Positions 35,892 to 45,196 of a stretch of DNA of 64,000 bases are shown here, one piece after another. The position numbers and the translations under genes are program-made. The notes under the pieces are model-generated. The model made no database searches. It saw nothing but the letters and a program-made list of their open reading frames with translations, and was not told where the DNA came from. Every line of letters begins with the position of its first letter. Within the stretch, counting starts at the first letter, position 1. The stretch lies in assembly GCF_900177275.1 (NCBI RefSeq), contig NZ_FXAG01000001.1, positions 248,001 through 312,000 of the forward strand, read 5' to 3'. This stretch comes from Pseudogulbenkiania subflava DSM 22618 (GTDB lineage: Bacteria; Pseudomonadota; Gammaproteobacteria; Burkholderiales; Chromobacteriaceae).

Positions 35892-37220
35892 ATGTCGACT
35901 ACCCCCACCCCCCTGACGGCGACCGCCCCCTCCGGCAGCGTCGGCGACAAGATCCGCAGCGCCTTCGCCATCGGCAAGATGCGCTGGGGCATGCTCGCGC
36001 TGGTCTTTTTCGCCACCACGCTGAATTACATCGACCGCGCCGCGCTGGGCGTGATGCAGCCGGTACTGGCCAAGGCCATGGACTGGACGGCGCAGGACTA
36101 CGCCAACATCAACTTCTGGTTCCAGGTCGGCTACGCCATCGGCTTCGCCGCACAGGGCCGCTTCATCGACATGGTGGGCGTCAAGCGCGCCTTTGCCCTG
36201 GCGGTGCTGCTGTGGAGCATCGCCGCGGCGGCCCACGGACTGGCCGCCTCGGTGGTCGGCTTCATGGTCTGCCGCTTCTTCCTGGGCCTGGCCGAAGCCG
36301 CCAACTACCCGTCCTGCGTCAAGACCACGCGCCTGTGGTTCCCGGCCGGCGAACGCGCCATGGCGACCGGCATCTTCAACGCCGGCACCAACGTCGGCGC
36401 GATGCTGACCCCGCTGATGCTGCCGTTCATCCTCTCGGTCTGGGGCTGGCAGGCGGCGTTCTACACCATCGGCTCACTCGGCGCCGTCTGGCTCGTGTTC
36501 TGGCTGCGCAACTACTACAACCCGGAAGAGCACCCGCGCGTCAGCCAGCAGGAACGCGACTACGTGCTGCAGGGCGTCGAGCCGGCACCGGAGAAGGTGC
36601 CCTACTCGCGCATCCTGACGATGCGCGGCACCTGGGCGTTCGCGCTGGCCTTCACCATCACCGCGCCGGTGTTCTGGTTCTACCTGTACTGGCTGCCGCC
36701 GTTCCTGAACCAGCAGTACCACCTGGGCATCAGCGTGACGCAGATGGGCCTGCCGCTGATGGTGATCTACTTGATGGCGGACGTCGGCAGCATCGGCGGC
36801 GGCGCGCTGTCGTCCTTCATGATCGGCCGCGGCATGGCGCCGGTGCGTGCCCGCCTGGTCTCGATGCTGATCTGCGCGCTGTGCATCAGCTCCATCGTGC
36901 TGGCCGCCGGCGCCAGCAGCCTGTGGATGGCGGTGCTGGCGATCTCGGTCGCCATCGGCGCCCACCAGGCCTGGACCGCCAACATCTGGAGCCTGGTGAT
37001 GGACTACACGCCCAAGCACGTGGTGAGCTCGGTGTTCGGCTTCGGCGGCATGATGGGCGCCGTCGGCGGCATGTTCATGACGCAGCTGGTCGGCTATGTG
37101 CTGACCACGACCCACAACAACTACGCCGTGCTGTTCACCATGATCCCGGCCGCCTACTTCATCGCGCTGGCCTGGCTGTACTTCATGGCGCCGCGCCAGG
37201 TGGAAGACACCGCCGCGTAA
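35892..37220 (+). CDS. MFS transporter, anion:cation symporter (ExuT/GudP-like)
   Basis: 442 residues with 12 helices. LNYIDRAALGVMQPVLAKAM and RFFLGLAEAANYPSCVKTTRLWFP are signatures of the ACS family that imports hexuronates, glucarate and similar acids with protons. The ATG at 35892 is favoured because GGAGA lies 10 bases upstream; another in-frame ATG at 35877 lacks one. No sugar-acid catabolic gene is beside it. The TAA stop (37218-37220) is the target triplet of the following element. Confidence 0.9.
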   Translation: MSTTPTPLTATAPSGSVGDKIRSAFAIGKMRWGMLALVFFATTLNYIDRAALGVMQPVLAKAMDWTAQDYANINFWFQVGYAIGFAAQGRFIDMVGVKRAFALAVLLWSIAAAAHGLAASVVGFMVCRFFLGLAEAANYPSCVKTTRLWFPAGERAMATGIFNAGTNVGAMLTPLMLPFILSVWGWQAAFYTIGSLGAVWLVFWLRNYYNPEEHPRVSQQERDYVLQGVEPAPEKVPYSRILTMRGTWAFALAFTITAPVFWFYLYWLPPFLNQQYHLGISVTQMGLPLMVIYLMADVGSIGGGALSSFMIGRGMAPVRARLVSMLICALCISSIVLAAGASSLWMAVLAISVAIGAHQAWTANIWSLVMDYTPKHVVSSVFGFGGMMGAVGGMFMTQLVGYVLTTTHNNYAVLFTMIPAAYFIALAWLYFMAPRQVEDTAA

Positions 37221-37421
37221 GAACCTGTTCACGATCTGTCACGAGCGGCCCTCAGCGGGGTGAAGAGCAGCGCAGAAACCGGAATGTACAAGTAGTACAT
37301 GAGGATTTCCGATCGCTGAGCGAATCCCTGCGTGCCAATCTTCGATTGGCTCAGCGATAGATTCGCACGCAGTGCACATGAGCCCCGATCAGGGACGCGC
37401 AGCAAGATCGTGAACAGGTTC
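37221..37421 (+). repeat. Stop-codon-seated element, archetypal 201-bp copy
   Basis: Ends are GAACCTGTTCACGATCT and its exact reverse complement AGATCGTGAACAGGTTC. Flanked by TAA on both sides; the left TAA is the stop codon of the MFS gene. Interior order: GTGAAGAGCAGCGCAG, ACCGGAATGTAC with an adjacent inverted GTACAT, CTGAGCGAATC, ATCTTCGATTGGC, GCGATAGATTCGCACGCAG, ATGAGCCCCGATCAGGGA. No ORF of note. Confidence 0.92.
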
Positions 37422-37478
37422 TAAGCGCGCCCTTCCCCGGTGGCGACGAGCCGGTCGCATCGACCCGCCTGCCGCCCG

Positions 37479-37509
37479 CGACGGGCCGGCGCCGGCCCGT
37501 CGGCTTTTT
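37479..37509 (+). terminator. Strong hairpin plus T-run
   Basis: CGACGGGCCGGC and GCCGGCCCGTCG form a perfect 12-bp stem, followed by GCTTTTTC. It would stop transcription coming from the MFS gene through the element, and it insulates the cyclic-di-GMP gene. Confidence 0.8.
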
Positions 37510-37666
37510 CCCGCCCCCGCTTCCCGCCCTGCCCCCTCCCCGCCAAACCGGCACGCCCGCCACAGTACGGCGCCGATCCTCAGCGGCGTCATGATGCCGC
37601 CGCGTCAAATGTGTTAAAAACACCTCTACGCCTCCTCACTTACCCTTTTGGCAAGGCCGAAACCGC

Positions 37667-40078
37667 ATGTCATCCGCTGCCCCTCTTCCCGACCTTGCCG
37701 CGCTGCTGGCGCAACGGGTCGATCTCGATCCGGCCGAGCTGGCACGGTACGACCTCGAGCAGCACCCGGCGCTGGCCGACACCGCCCTCCTCGGCACCGC
37801 GCTGCACGACTTCCTCCAGCGCCAGCCGGAAACCGGCGAGCGCTTCGGCGACGCCGTCGACGCCGAGCTGCGCCAGCTGGTCGAGCACAAGGTAAACCAC
37901 TTCGCCACCCTGCTGACGCGGCCCTGGGCCGGGGAGTCGCTCGACGCCGGGCTGGCGCTGGGACGGCAACAGCACGAGTACGGACTCTCCACCGCCTGGC
38001 TCAGCAGCGCGCACCGGGTCTATCTCGACCACCTGGAGCAGCGCGTGGGCGGCCTCGCCCTGGCGGCGGACGAGCGCGCCGGCCTGACCGCGGCGCTGCG
38101 CAAACTGGTGTTCTACGATCTGCTGCTGCAACTGAGCGGCTACCACGCCGGGGCGGAAGCGGTGAGCCAGGGCGAGGCGCAGCGGCTGGCGCGCCTCAAC
38201 CGCCTCTACATCACCTTGAGCCAGGTCAGCCACATCGCCGCGCGCAACGTGCGCCACCTCGGCTCGCGCGAGCTGGCGGCGCAGACCCTGCTGCGCGAGG
38301 TGTGCGAAACCGTGGTCGAGCACGGTGGCATCCACATGGCCTGGGTCGGCTTCATCGATGCGGCGTCGCAGCGCATCGAGCCGTTCGCCTGGGCCGGCGC
38401 CGACGCCGCGCGCTACCTGGGCGGCATCACGGTGTCCGTCGACCCGGCGCGGCCGGAAGGCCAGGGCCCCTCCGGCCGCGCGGTCCGCAGCGGGCAGCTG
38501 CAACTGCTCGAGGACTCGCTCAACGCCCCGGGCTATCACGCCTGGAGCCAGCACGCGCTGCGGCAGGGCTTCCGCAGCAGCGTGGCGACGCCGCTGTGGC
38601 GCGACGGCGCGGTGATCGGCGTGCTCAACCTGTACGCCGCCGCGCCCGGCTTTTTCGGCGCGGAAGAACAGCGCCTGGCCAAGGCCATCGCCGACAAGAT
38701 CGACCTCGCGCTGGGCCACCTCGACGACCTGGAACGGCAGCGCCAGGCCGAGGCCCGGCTGCTACACCAGGCCACCCACGACCCGCTCACCGGCCTGCCC
38801 AACCGCACCCGCCTGTTCCACCGCCTGGAACAGGCGCTGCAGGCGGACGCCGCCGACCGGCTGACGGTGCTGATGCTCGACCTGGACGGCTTCAAGGACA
38901 TCAACGACCTGTTCGGCCACAGCGCCGGCGACACCCTGCTGTGTCGCATCGCCGAGCGCCTGCGCGCGCTGTGCCGCCCCGCCGACGTGGTGGCGCGCAT
39001 GGGCGGCGACGAGTTCGTGGTACTGCTGGAACAGCTGCCCGACCCGCACACCGCGCGCAACGCGGTGGAACAGATCATCAGCGCCGTGCGCCGCCCGGTG
39101 CCACTGCCGGACGGCGAGGTCAGCGTCAGCACCAGCATCGGCATGGTGACCGGCAGCGCCGGCGTCAGCGCCGATACCCTGCTGCGCCAGGCCGACATCG
39201 CGCTGTACCGCGCCAAGTCGCTCGGGCGCGACCAGTACTGCCTGTTCGATGACGAGCTGGAACGCCAGCTCAAGCAGCAGCAGACGACGCGCCACGCCAT
39301 CCGCGCCGCGCTCGACGGCGACGAGCTGGCGCTCTACTACCAGCCCAAGGTCGACCTGCAAAGCGGCGCGGTGATCGGCGCCGAGGCGCTGATCCGCTGG
39401 GTGGTGAACGGCGAGGTGCGCGCCCCCGGCCGCTTCCTACCGGCGCTGGAAGGCACCGAACTGCTGGGGCAGATCGACAGCTGGGCGATCCGCCACGCCA
39501 TCGCCCATGCCGCTCACTGGCACCGCCACGGCCTGCCGCTGCAGATCTCGGTCAACGTCTCCGCCATCTCGCTGCGCCGCCCGGCGTTCTTCGGTGAATT
39601 GCGCGCACTGCTCGCCGAGGCCGCCCTGCCGCACCAGGCGCTGCAGCTGGAAGTGCTGGAATCGGTCAGCCAGGACAGCCTGCAGTACATCATCGACTGC
39701 CTGCAGGCCTGCAAGGACATCGGGGTGTCGCTGGCGCTCGACGACTTCGGCACCGGCGCCTCCTCGCTGCTGCACCTGCAGCGCATCCAGCCCGACGTGA
39801 TCAAGATCGACCAGCGCTTCGTGCGCTCGATGCGCGAGCAGCCGGAAAACATCGCCATCATCAAGAGCGTCAGCACCTTCTCCCAGCTCTCCGGCCGCAC
39901 CGTGATTGCCGAGGGGGTGGAAACCGAGGCCATCGGCCAAGACCTGCTGGCGCTCGGGGTGCGCTTCGGCCAGGGCTACGCCATCGCCCGGCCGATGCCG
40001 GCGACGGACTTCCCGGTCTGGGTCAGCCAGTGGCGCCCGCCCGCGGCGTGGCGATGCCACGTCACGGCTGCATCCTGA
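37667..40078 (+). CDS. Globin-like sensor, GAF, GGDEF and EAL protein
   Basis: 803-residue cyclic-di-GMP enzyme with no membrane segment. Residues about 1-165 resemble the protoglobin domain of globin-coupled sensors, with His103 (LGRQQHEYGLSTAWL) at the position of the proximal haem ligand. A GAF domain follows (about 185-345). The GGDEF domain (about 370-525) has an intact GGDEF at 446-450 and an RPAD I-site at 437-440. The EAL domain (about 545-790) has GAEALIRW at 571-578, DDFGTGASSL and AEGVETEAI. Both synthesis and degradation thus look possible; oxygen or a GAF ligand probably sets the balance. The globin assignment is the least certain part. Confidence 0.9.
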   Translation: MSSAAPLPDLAALLAQRVDLDPAELARYDLEQHPALADTALLGTALHDFLQRQPETGERFGDAVDAELRQLVEHKVNHFATLLTRPWAGESLDAGLALGRQQHEYGLSTAWLSSAHRVYLDHLEQRVGGLALAADERAGLTAALRKLVFYDLLLQLSGYHAGAEAVSQGEAQRLARLNRLYITLSQVSHIAARNVRHLGSRELAAQTLLREVCETVVEHGGIHMAWVGFIDAASQRIEPFAWAGADAARYLGGITVSVDPARPEGQGPSGRAVRSGQLQLLEDSLNAPGYHAWSQHALRQGFRSSVATPLWRDGAVIGVLNLYAAAPGFFGAEEQRLAKAIADKIDLALGHLDDLERQRQAEARLLHQATHDPLTGLPNRTRLFHRLEQALQADAADRLTVLMLDLDGFKDINDLFGHSAGDTLLCRIAERLRALCRPADVVARMGGDEFVVLLEQLPDPHTARNAVEQIISAVRRPVPLPDGEVSVSTSIGMVTGSAGVSADTLLRQADIALYRAKSLGRDQYCLFDDELERQLKQQQTTRHAIRAALDGDELALYYQPKVDLQSGAVIGAEALIRWVVNGEVRAPGRFLPALEGTELLGQIDSWAIRHAIAHAAHWHRHGLPLQISVNVSAISLRRPAFFGELRALLAEAALPHQALQLEVLESVSQDSLQYIIDCLQACKDIGVSLALDDFGTGASSLLHLQRIQPDVIKIDQRFVRSMREQPENIAIIKSVSTFSQLSGRTVIAEGVETEAIGQDLLALGVRFGQGYAIARPMPATDFPVWVSQWRPPAAWRCHVTAAS

Positions 40079-40339
40079 CCCGACCTGCTGAGTGGAAGGG
40101 TTGGCCGAAGAGGAGGCTGCCGTTGCTTTAGCTGGATACGGTGGGGCTTGATAGCCGCGGCTCTACCGAGCGCGGCCAGTGGGCTGATCGACTAAGTTGC
40201 GAGTCCCGCCCCGCTGGCGGGTTAAGGGCATTGCGTGGCCAATGCCCTTAACCATCCCAAGGCCACCCCCACGACTATTCCTTCGCGACGCTACGCTTGC
40301 CTCGCTCAGTCACGCCCTTCGGGTTCCCGTGTGAAAGCT
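40079..40339. other. First part of an 885-bp gene-free region
   Basis: Holds one GTTGGCCGAA word (40100-40109), a perfect hairpin GTTAAGGGCATTG/CAATGCCCTTAAC (40221-40252) and the TACGCTTGCCTCGCTCAGTCA segment shared with 1257-1401. No gene is seen. Confidence 0.4.
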
Positions 40340-40420
40340 GGCTGGCAAGGCGCTGGCGAAACTCGCCATTCGCTAGCGTCGAATGGCTCAAACAGCCGCC
40401 AGCTTAAAACCTTGCCAGCC
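40340..40420. repeat. Imperfect palindromic repeat, copy 2 (inverted)
   Basis: GGCTGGCAAGG and CCTTGCCAGCC are the outer arms. Its reverse complement aligns with the copy at 40651-40730 (GGCAAGGTTTTAAGC, GGCTGTT, GAGTTTCGCC, GCGCCTTGCC). It differs in the loop. Confidence 0.6.
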
Positions 40421-40558
40421 AGCCTTCGCCCGGCGGCGATCAAGGGGGACCGGGCACGTCGTCTACGTGGTTACCCCGGACACTCAATCAAGCGGCCCAG
40501 TCTTCGTTCCAGTGAATATCGCTAAGTAGCCTTGGACGACCCTAACCCCTCAACCACC

Positions 40559-40596
40559 TTATCCACAGGTTTTCTGAATCTGCCCATTTATCCACA
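40559..40596 (+). promoter_or_regulatory. Two perfect DnaA boxes
   Basis: TTATCCACA occurs at 40559-40567 and again at 40588-40596, same strand, 29 bp apart. That is the consensus high-affinity DnaA box. No dnaA, dnaN, parAB or AT-rich unwinding element adjoins, so it is not the main origin; a DnaA-titrating or reactivating site is possible. Confidence 0.5.
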
Positions 40597-40650
40597 AACC
40601 AGCGTGTTGCCGCAGCAGTAGCCCCCATCGCAAGCCGCCGAGTGAAACGG

Positions 40651-40730
40651 TTTGGCAAGGTCTTAAGCGGCTGGCTGTTCGACGCCGGGCGACATTAGCG
40701 CCCGGCTAGTTCCAGCCGCGCCTTGCCAAA
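40651..40730. repeat. Imperfect palindromic repeat, copy 3
   Basis: TTTGGCAAGG and CCTTGCCAAA form the outer stem; inside are TTAAGCGGCTGGCTG, CGCCGGGCGACATTAGCGCC and CTAGTTCCAGCCGC. This is the uninterrupted version of the copy at 17029-17131. Flanks on the right (GGGAACCCGAAGGGCGG) also match the left flank of copy 2, so the true unit may be longer than the palindrome. Confidence 0.65.
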
Positions 40731-40885
40731 GTGTGTCGCGAGGGAACCCGAAGGGCGGTTTGCCGGGGTGGCCTTTGGGGGTGAAGGGGGGCTTTGGCCA
40801 CGCAAAGCCCCCTTCCCGCCAGCGGGGCGGGACCCGCAGACCTGACACATCACCATCCTCTCTCAAGAAAGAGGACATCAACAAC

Positions 40886-40919
40886 AAAGCCCATCGGCCA
40901 TGAGGCACGATGGGCTTTC
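40886..40919 (-). terminator. Terminator of the amino-acid permease gene
   Basis: AAAGCCCATCG and CGATGGGCTTT pair around a 12-base loop, with T/A runs outside. It lies 45 bp downstream of the minus-strand permease stop. Confidence 0.75.
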
Positions 40920-40963
40920 TCATCACAACAACGGCACCAACCGCCGCGCCAACTATCCAGCGC

Positions 40964-42364
40964 TTACGACCGCGCCGCAGCCACCACCGGGCGGCTCTTG
41001 CTCCACGGCGTGCCGAACAGGCGCGAGCGGGCCCAGCCGACCACCAGCAGAGCCAGTGCCAGCACGCCGGTGCCGATCACCTCGATCTGGTGCTCCGGAC
41101 GGATCGCCATCATCGCCACCACGCCGCAGATGAACAGGATCACCGCCCAGGTCAGCCACGGGAACAGCCACATCTTGAACGCCGGGGTCTCGCCCTTGGC
41201 GATCATGCGCTGGCGCATGCGCAGCTGCGAGATGGCGATCACCAGGTACACCAGCAGGGCGATGGTGCCGGAGGTGGCGAGCAGGATGTCGAACACCGCC
41301 TTCGGCATCAGGTAGTTGGCGATCACGGTGAGGAAGCCCACCACCATCGAGCCCAGCACTGCCTTCTGCGGCGTACCGTTGGCGGCGGTTTCGCCGAACT
41401 GGCGCAGCGCGTCACCACGGCGGGAGAGCGAGTACAGCATGCGCGAGGCGGTGTAGAGCGCCGAGTTGAGGCAGCTCGCCACCGAGATCAGCACCACCAC
41501 GTCGACGATGGCCTTGGCGTTGGGGATGCCGATCAGTTCCAGCGTGCGCTGGTAGGAGCCGGACGAGGCCAGCAGCGGGTCGTTCCACGCCACCAGCGCG
41601 GTCACCACGAAGATCGAGCCCAGGTAGAACAGGCTGATGCGCCATACCACCGAGTTGGTGGCCTTGGTGATCTGCTGCTGCGGGTTGTCCGATTCGGCGG
41701 CGGCGATGGTGACGATCTCGGTGCCGAGGAAGGTGAACATGGTGGTCAGCATCGCGCCCAGCACCGCGCCGAAGCCGTTGGGCATGAAGCCGCCGTGGGC
41801 GAACAGCTGCGACACCCCGCTCACCTGGCTGCCCGGGATGAAGCCCATGATGGCGGCGCCGGTGATGGCGAGGAAGGCGACGATCGCCACCACCTTGACC
41901 AGCGCGAACCAGAACTCGAACTCGCCGTAGTTCTTCACGCTGAACAGATTGGTGATGGTCAAGAGCACGGTGATGCCGAGCGCGAACAGCCACATCGGCA
42001 CGCCGGCAAACCAGGTGTGCAGGATGGTGGCGGCGGCGTTGGCCTCGAGCGGGATCACCAGCACCCAGAACCACCAGTACAGCCAGCCGATGATGTAGCC
42101 GGCCCAGTGGCCGATGGCACGGTCGGCGTAGGTGGAGAAGGAACCGGTATCCGGCGCCGCGACGGCCATCTCGCCCAGCATGCGCATGACGAGGACCACC
42201 AGCAGACCGGCGATGGCGTAGGCGATCAGCACCGCCGGGCCGGCCTCGGCGATGGCGTGGCCGGAGCCGACGAACAGGCCGGCGCCGATCACCCCGGCGA
42301 TCGACAGCATGGTGACGTGACGTTGCTTGAGGCCGTGACTCAGGCCCTGGGATGAAACACTCAT
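40964..42364 (-). CDS. Amino-acid permease (APC family, GabP/AAT-like)
   Basis: 466 residues with 12 helices. The opening LSHGLKQRHVTMLSIAGVIGAGLFVGSG and the middle FLGTEIVTIAAAESDNPQQ are hallmark segments of the AAT family (GABA, lysine, aromatic amino acid permeases). AGGAGA precedes the ATG at 42364. It is divergent from a MocR/GabR-type regulator, which makes a GABA or other amine/amino-acid substrate plausible but not proved. Confidence 0.92.
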   Translation of the reverse strand: MSVSSQGLSHGLKQRHVTMLSIAGVIGAGLFVGSGHAIAEAGPAVLIAYAIAGLLVVLVMRMLGEMAVAAPDTGSFSTYADRAIGHWAGYIIGWLYWWFWVLVIPLEANAAATILHTWFAGVPMWLFALGITVLLTITNLFSVKNYGEFEFWFALVKVVAIVAFLAITGAAIMGFIPGSQVSGVSQLFAHGGFMPNGFGAVLGAMLTTMFTFLGTEIVTIAAAESDNPQQQITKATNSVVWRISLFYLGSIFVVTALVAWNDPLLASSGSYQRTLELIGIPNAKAIVDVVVLISVASCLNSALYTASRMLYSLSRRGDALRQFGETAANGTPQKAVLGSMVVGFLTVIANYLMPKAVFDILLATSGTIALLVYLVIAISQLRMRQRMIAKGETPAFKMWLFPWLTWAVILFICGVVAMMAIRPEHQIEVIGTGVLALALLVVGWARSRLFGTPWSKSRPVVAAARS

Positions 42365-42503
42365 GAATAGATTCTCCTGACTACCCGGCCCTCGTGCGCG
42401 GAACGCGCCGGGGCCTGTGCTCGGCTGCGGCAAGGGAAGCGGCGGCCGGCGTGTTATCGGTTTTTTTTGTGCATGGGGAAATGCAGGGAGTGAGTGTAAG
42501 CGC

Positions 42504-42531
42504 GGATTGGCGATACAATTAGACCCAATCC
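42504..42531. promoter_or_regulatory. Inverted-repeat operator candidate of the MocR regulator
   Basis: GGATTGG and CCAATCC flank CGATACAATTAGAC, which includes a TACAAT -10-like hexamer. It lies in the permease/MocR divergent spacer, 37 bp upstream of the MocR gene. Repression by occlusion is the natural reading. Confidence 0.5.
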
Positions 42532-42567
42532 GGTTTTTTTGATGGAGCCATTTCGGCCCGCACGCCC

Positions 42568-44073
42568 ATGTCGCCACGTCCCAGCCCCGCCGCCTCGGCC
42601 ACGCCGCCGCTCCTGGCCGACCTGCTGCAACAGCATTTCGACCCGGCCAGCAGCGAGCCCAACAACCAGCAGCTCTACCGTCTGCTGCGCGACGCCATTC
42701 TGCAGGAAGCGCTGCCGCCGGGGCTGCGCCTGCCCTCGTCGCGCCAGCTCGCCGCCGAGCTCGGGCTCGCACGCAATACCGTGATCCACGTTTACGAACG
42801 GCTGGGGGCGGAGGGCTACGTCTCGGCCGGGGTCGGCCAGGGCACCTTCGTGCTCGACACCCGCCCGGACAAGCTCGCCAGCCGCGATGCCCCCGGTCCG
42901 GCCCGGCCCGCGCCGGCTACCCCGGAGGCGGCGATCTCGCGCCGTGGTGCCGAGCTGGTGGAACAGGCCGGCGCCGGCGAGAAGCAGTGGGGCGCCTTCA
43001 TGCCAGGCGTGCCGGAAGTGCGCACCTTTCCGTCGCGCACCTGGATGCGGCTGCACAACCGCCAGTGGCGCAAGCCGCAGCCGGACCTGCTGACCTACGC
43101 CGTCGGCCCCGGCCTGCCGGCGCTGCGCAGCGCGCTGGCCGACTACCTGCACAGCTCGCGCGGGGTGCGCTGCACGCCGGAACAGATCATCGTCACCAAC
43201 GGCTCGCACTCGGCGCTGCAGCTGATCGCACTGCTGCTGGGCGATGCGGGCGACACGGCCTGGGTGGAGAATCCGGGCTACTGGGGGGTGCACAGCGTGT
43301 GGCGCAGCGCCGGGCTGGCCACGCTGCCGGTGCCGGTGGACAACGAGGGGCTGCAGGTGGACGAAGGCGCCCGGCTCGGGGTGCCGAAGCTGATCTACGC
43401 CTCGCCCTCGCACCAGTACCCGCTGGGCGCGGTGATGAGCCTGGCGCGTCGGCGCCGTCTGCTGGCGTACGCGCGCCGCCACGACAGCTGGATCGTCGAG
43501 GACGACTACGACAGCGAATTCCGCTACGGCCACCCGCCGCTGCCGTCGCTGCAGGGGCTGGACGACCACGGCCGGGTGATCTACCTCGCCACCTTCTCCA
43601 AGGTGATCTACCCTGGGCTGCGGCTGGGCTACATGGTGGTGCCGGAGGCGCTGGTGGAATGCTTCCAGACCGGACTGTCGGAGCTGTTCCGCGGCGGCCA
43701 GTACCTGACCCAGGCAGTGCTGGCCGACTTCATCGCCGAGGGCCACTTCGTCTCGCACATCCGCCGCATGCGCCACCTCTACGCGGCGCGGCGCGAGGCG
43801 CTGCTGTCGGCCATCCGCCAGCATTTCGGCGACAGCCTCGCCATCCACGACGGCGCCGCCGGGCTGCACCTGGTGCTGGGCCTGCCGGAAGGCAGCGACG
43901 ACCGCGCCGTCGCCGCCGCAGCGCTCGCGCGCGGCATCCTGACCCGGCCGCTGAGCGCCTACTACCGTGGCGACGCCGCGCACCTGCCCGGCCTGCTGCT
44001 GGGCTACGCCCACGTCGACGAGGACGACATCGCGCGCCACTTCGCCACGCTGGCCGGGGCGATCGGGTTGTAG
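42568..44073 (+). CDS. MocR/GabR-type PLP-dependent regulator
   Basis: 501 residues. N-terminal GntR winged helix-turn-helix (about 30-95, with LPSSRQLAAELGLARNTVIHVYERL) joined by a Pro/Ala linker to an aminotransferase-like domain. EDDYDSEFRY and the PLP-lysine segment YLATFSKVIYPGLRLGY are diagnostic of the MocR/GabR/PdxR group. It probably controls the divergent permease. The start at 42568 lacks a clear ribosome site. Confidence 0.93.
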   Translation: MSPRPSPAASATPPLLADLLQQHFDPASSEPNNQQLYRLLRDAILQEALPPGLRLPSSRQLAAELGLARNTVIHVYERLGAEGYVSAGVGQGTFVLDTRPDKLASRDAPGPARPAPATPEAAISRRGAELVEQAGAGEKQWGAFMPGVPEVRTFPSRTWMRLHNRQWRKPQPDLLTYAVGPGLPALRSALADYLHSSRGVRCTPEQIIVTNGSHSALQLIALLLGDAGDTAWVENPGYWGVHSVWRSAGLATLPVPVDNEGLQVDEGARLGVPKLIYASPSHQYPLGAVMSLARRRRLLAYARRHDSWIVEDDYDSEFRYGHPPLPSLQGLDDHGRVIYLATFSKVIYPGLRLGYMVVPEALVECFQTGLSELFRGGQYLTQAVLADFIAEGHFVSHIRRMRHLYAARREALLSAIRQHFGDSLAIHDGAAGLHLVLGLPEGSDDRAVAAAALARGILTRPLSAYYRGDAAHLPGLLLGYAHVDEDDIARHFATLAGAIGL

Positions 44074-44082
44074 CGAGGATCA

Positions 44083-44282
44083 GAACCTGTTCACGATCTG
44101 TCGCGAGCGGCCCTCAGCGGGGTGAAGAGCAGCGCAGAAACCGGAATGGTCTGGAGTACATGAGGATTCCTGATCGCTGAGCGAATCACTACGTGCCAAT
44201 CTTCGATGGGCCCAGCGATAGATTCGCACGCAGGGCACATGAGCCCCGATCAGGGAGGCGCAGCAAGATCGTGAACAGGTTC
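44083..44282 (+). repeat. Stop-codon-seated element, 200-bp copy
   Basis: Ends GAACCTGTTCACGATCT and AGATCGTGAACAGGTTC are perfect inverted repeats. TCA flanks both sides (44080-44082 and 44283-44285); the right TCA is the complement of the TGA stop of the minus-strand solute-binding gene. Confidence 0.92.
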
Positions 44283-45068
44283 TCAGCGCGCCAGCGGCTT
44301 GAACCATGGCCGGCCCTGCGGCGCCGGCAGGCGGTAGCGCTTCGCCAGCGCCTCGTAGAAGCCCTGCTGGTTGAGCTGATGCAGCGCCTGGTTGAAACGG
44401 TCGCGCACCGCGGCGTCGTGGAAGGCCAGCCGGTACGGCGTGGGCGGGAACAGGGCGAACGGGCACAGCGACGGTGCGGTGTCGAGGCCGGGGCCGAGTT
44501 CGTCGTTGAACTGCAGGAAGATGTTGATGTCCGTCACCGCGACGTCGGCGCGGCCGCTGTACAGCAGGCGGTTGAGGGTGATCTGCGGCGATTGCTCGAC
44601 GTAGTCGGGATTGCCCGCCGCCATCGCCGCGTAGTCCCGACCGAGAAAGCGCCGCGCGTTCTGGAATGCCGCCACCCGGTAACGGCCGAGGTCCGGCACG
44701 GCGTCGAGCCGAATCTGACGGCGGCACAGCGTGATCGCGGTGTTCTGGTAGGTGATGTAGGGATCGGACAGGTAGCCGCCGTCGTTGGCGATGGCCGCGT
44801 CCACCCGCCCGGCGGCGAGCCACTCCTGGGCGCGCTTGTTGGGAGCGAACAGCACCTGCGGCTGGTAGCCGGCGCCACGCAGCGCGGCGCTCACCAGCTC
44901 GTACTCCACCCCGCGCTGCTCCTCCGCCATCACGTACGGCGCCTTGGTCTCGCCGATGGCCACGCGCAATGGCCCGCCCAACGGAACGGCACCGGCCAGC
45001 GCCGGCAGCAACGCGCACAGCAAGGCCGCCCAACGGCGGCCCCGGTGCCTGGTGTGGATACCCTTCAT
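44283..45068 (-). CDS. Periplasmic solute-binding protein (PBP2, amino-acid type)
   Basis: 261 residues with a signal peptide (MKGIHTRHRGRRWAALLCALLPALAGA) and a type 2 periplasmic-binding fold (PLRVAIGETKAPYVM, then GRVDAAIAND). Such stand-alone proteins either feed a distant ABC importer or act as sensors. No permease or ATPase is adjacent. AAGG precedes the ATG at 45068; the longer upstream open frame is not supported. Confidence 0.82.
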   Translation of the reverse strand: MKGIHTRHRGRRWAALLCALLPALAGAVPLGGPLRVAIGETKAPYVMAEEQRGVEYELVSAALRGAGYQPQVLFAPNKRAQEWLAAGRVDAAIANDGGYLSDPYITYQNTAITLCRRQIRLDAVPDLGRYRVAAFQNARRFLGRDYAAMAAGNPDYVEQSPQITLNRLLYSGRADVAVTDINIFLQFNDELGPGLDTAPSLCPFALFPPTPYRLAFHDAAVRDRFNQALHQLNQQGFYEALAKRYRLPAPQGRPWFKPLAR

Positions 45069-45196
45069 GACCTTACATCCCGAAGACGAGCGCGCCGGCA
45101 GCGCCGGCACCGTGGCATTTATATGGCATGGCATTGTGCATCGCTGCGGCCGGGGTGCCATGAGCCAGATCAACCCCCGCCGCCTGCCGCATAGGC

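Noticed and set aside
37221-37421. Correia-type element of Neisseria
   Set aside because: The ends (GAACCTG...) and TNA duplication do not match Correia ends (TATAG-type) and TA duplication.
40559-40596. Main chromosomal origin of replication
   Set aside because: Only two DnaA boxes, no AT-rich unwinding region and no dnaA, dnaN, gidA or parAB genes adjacent.
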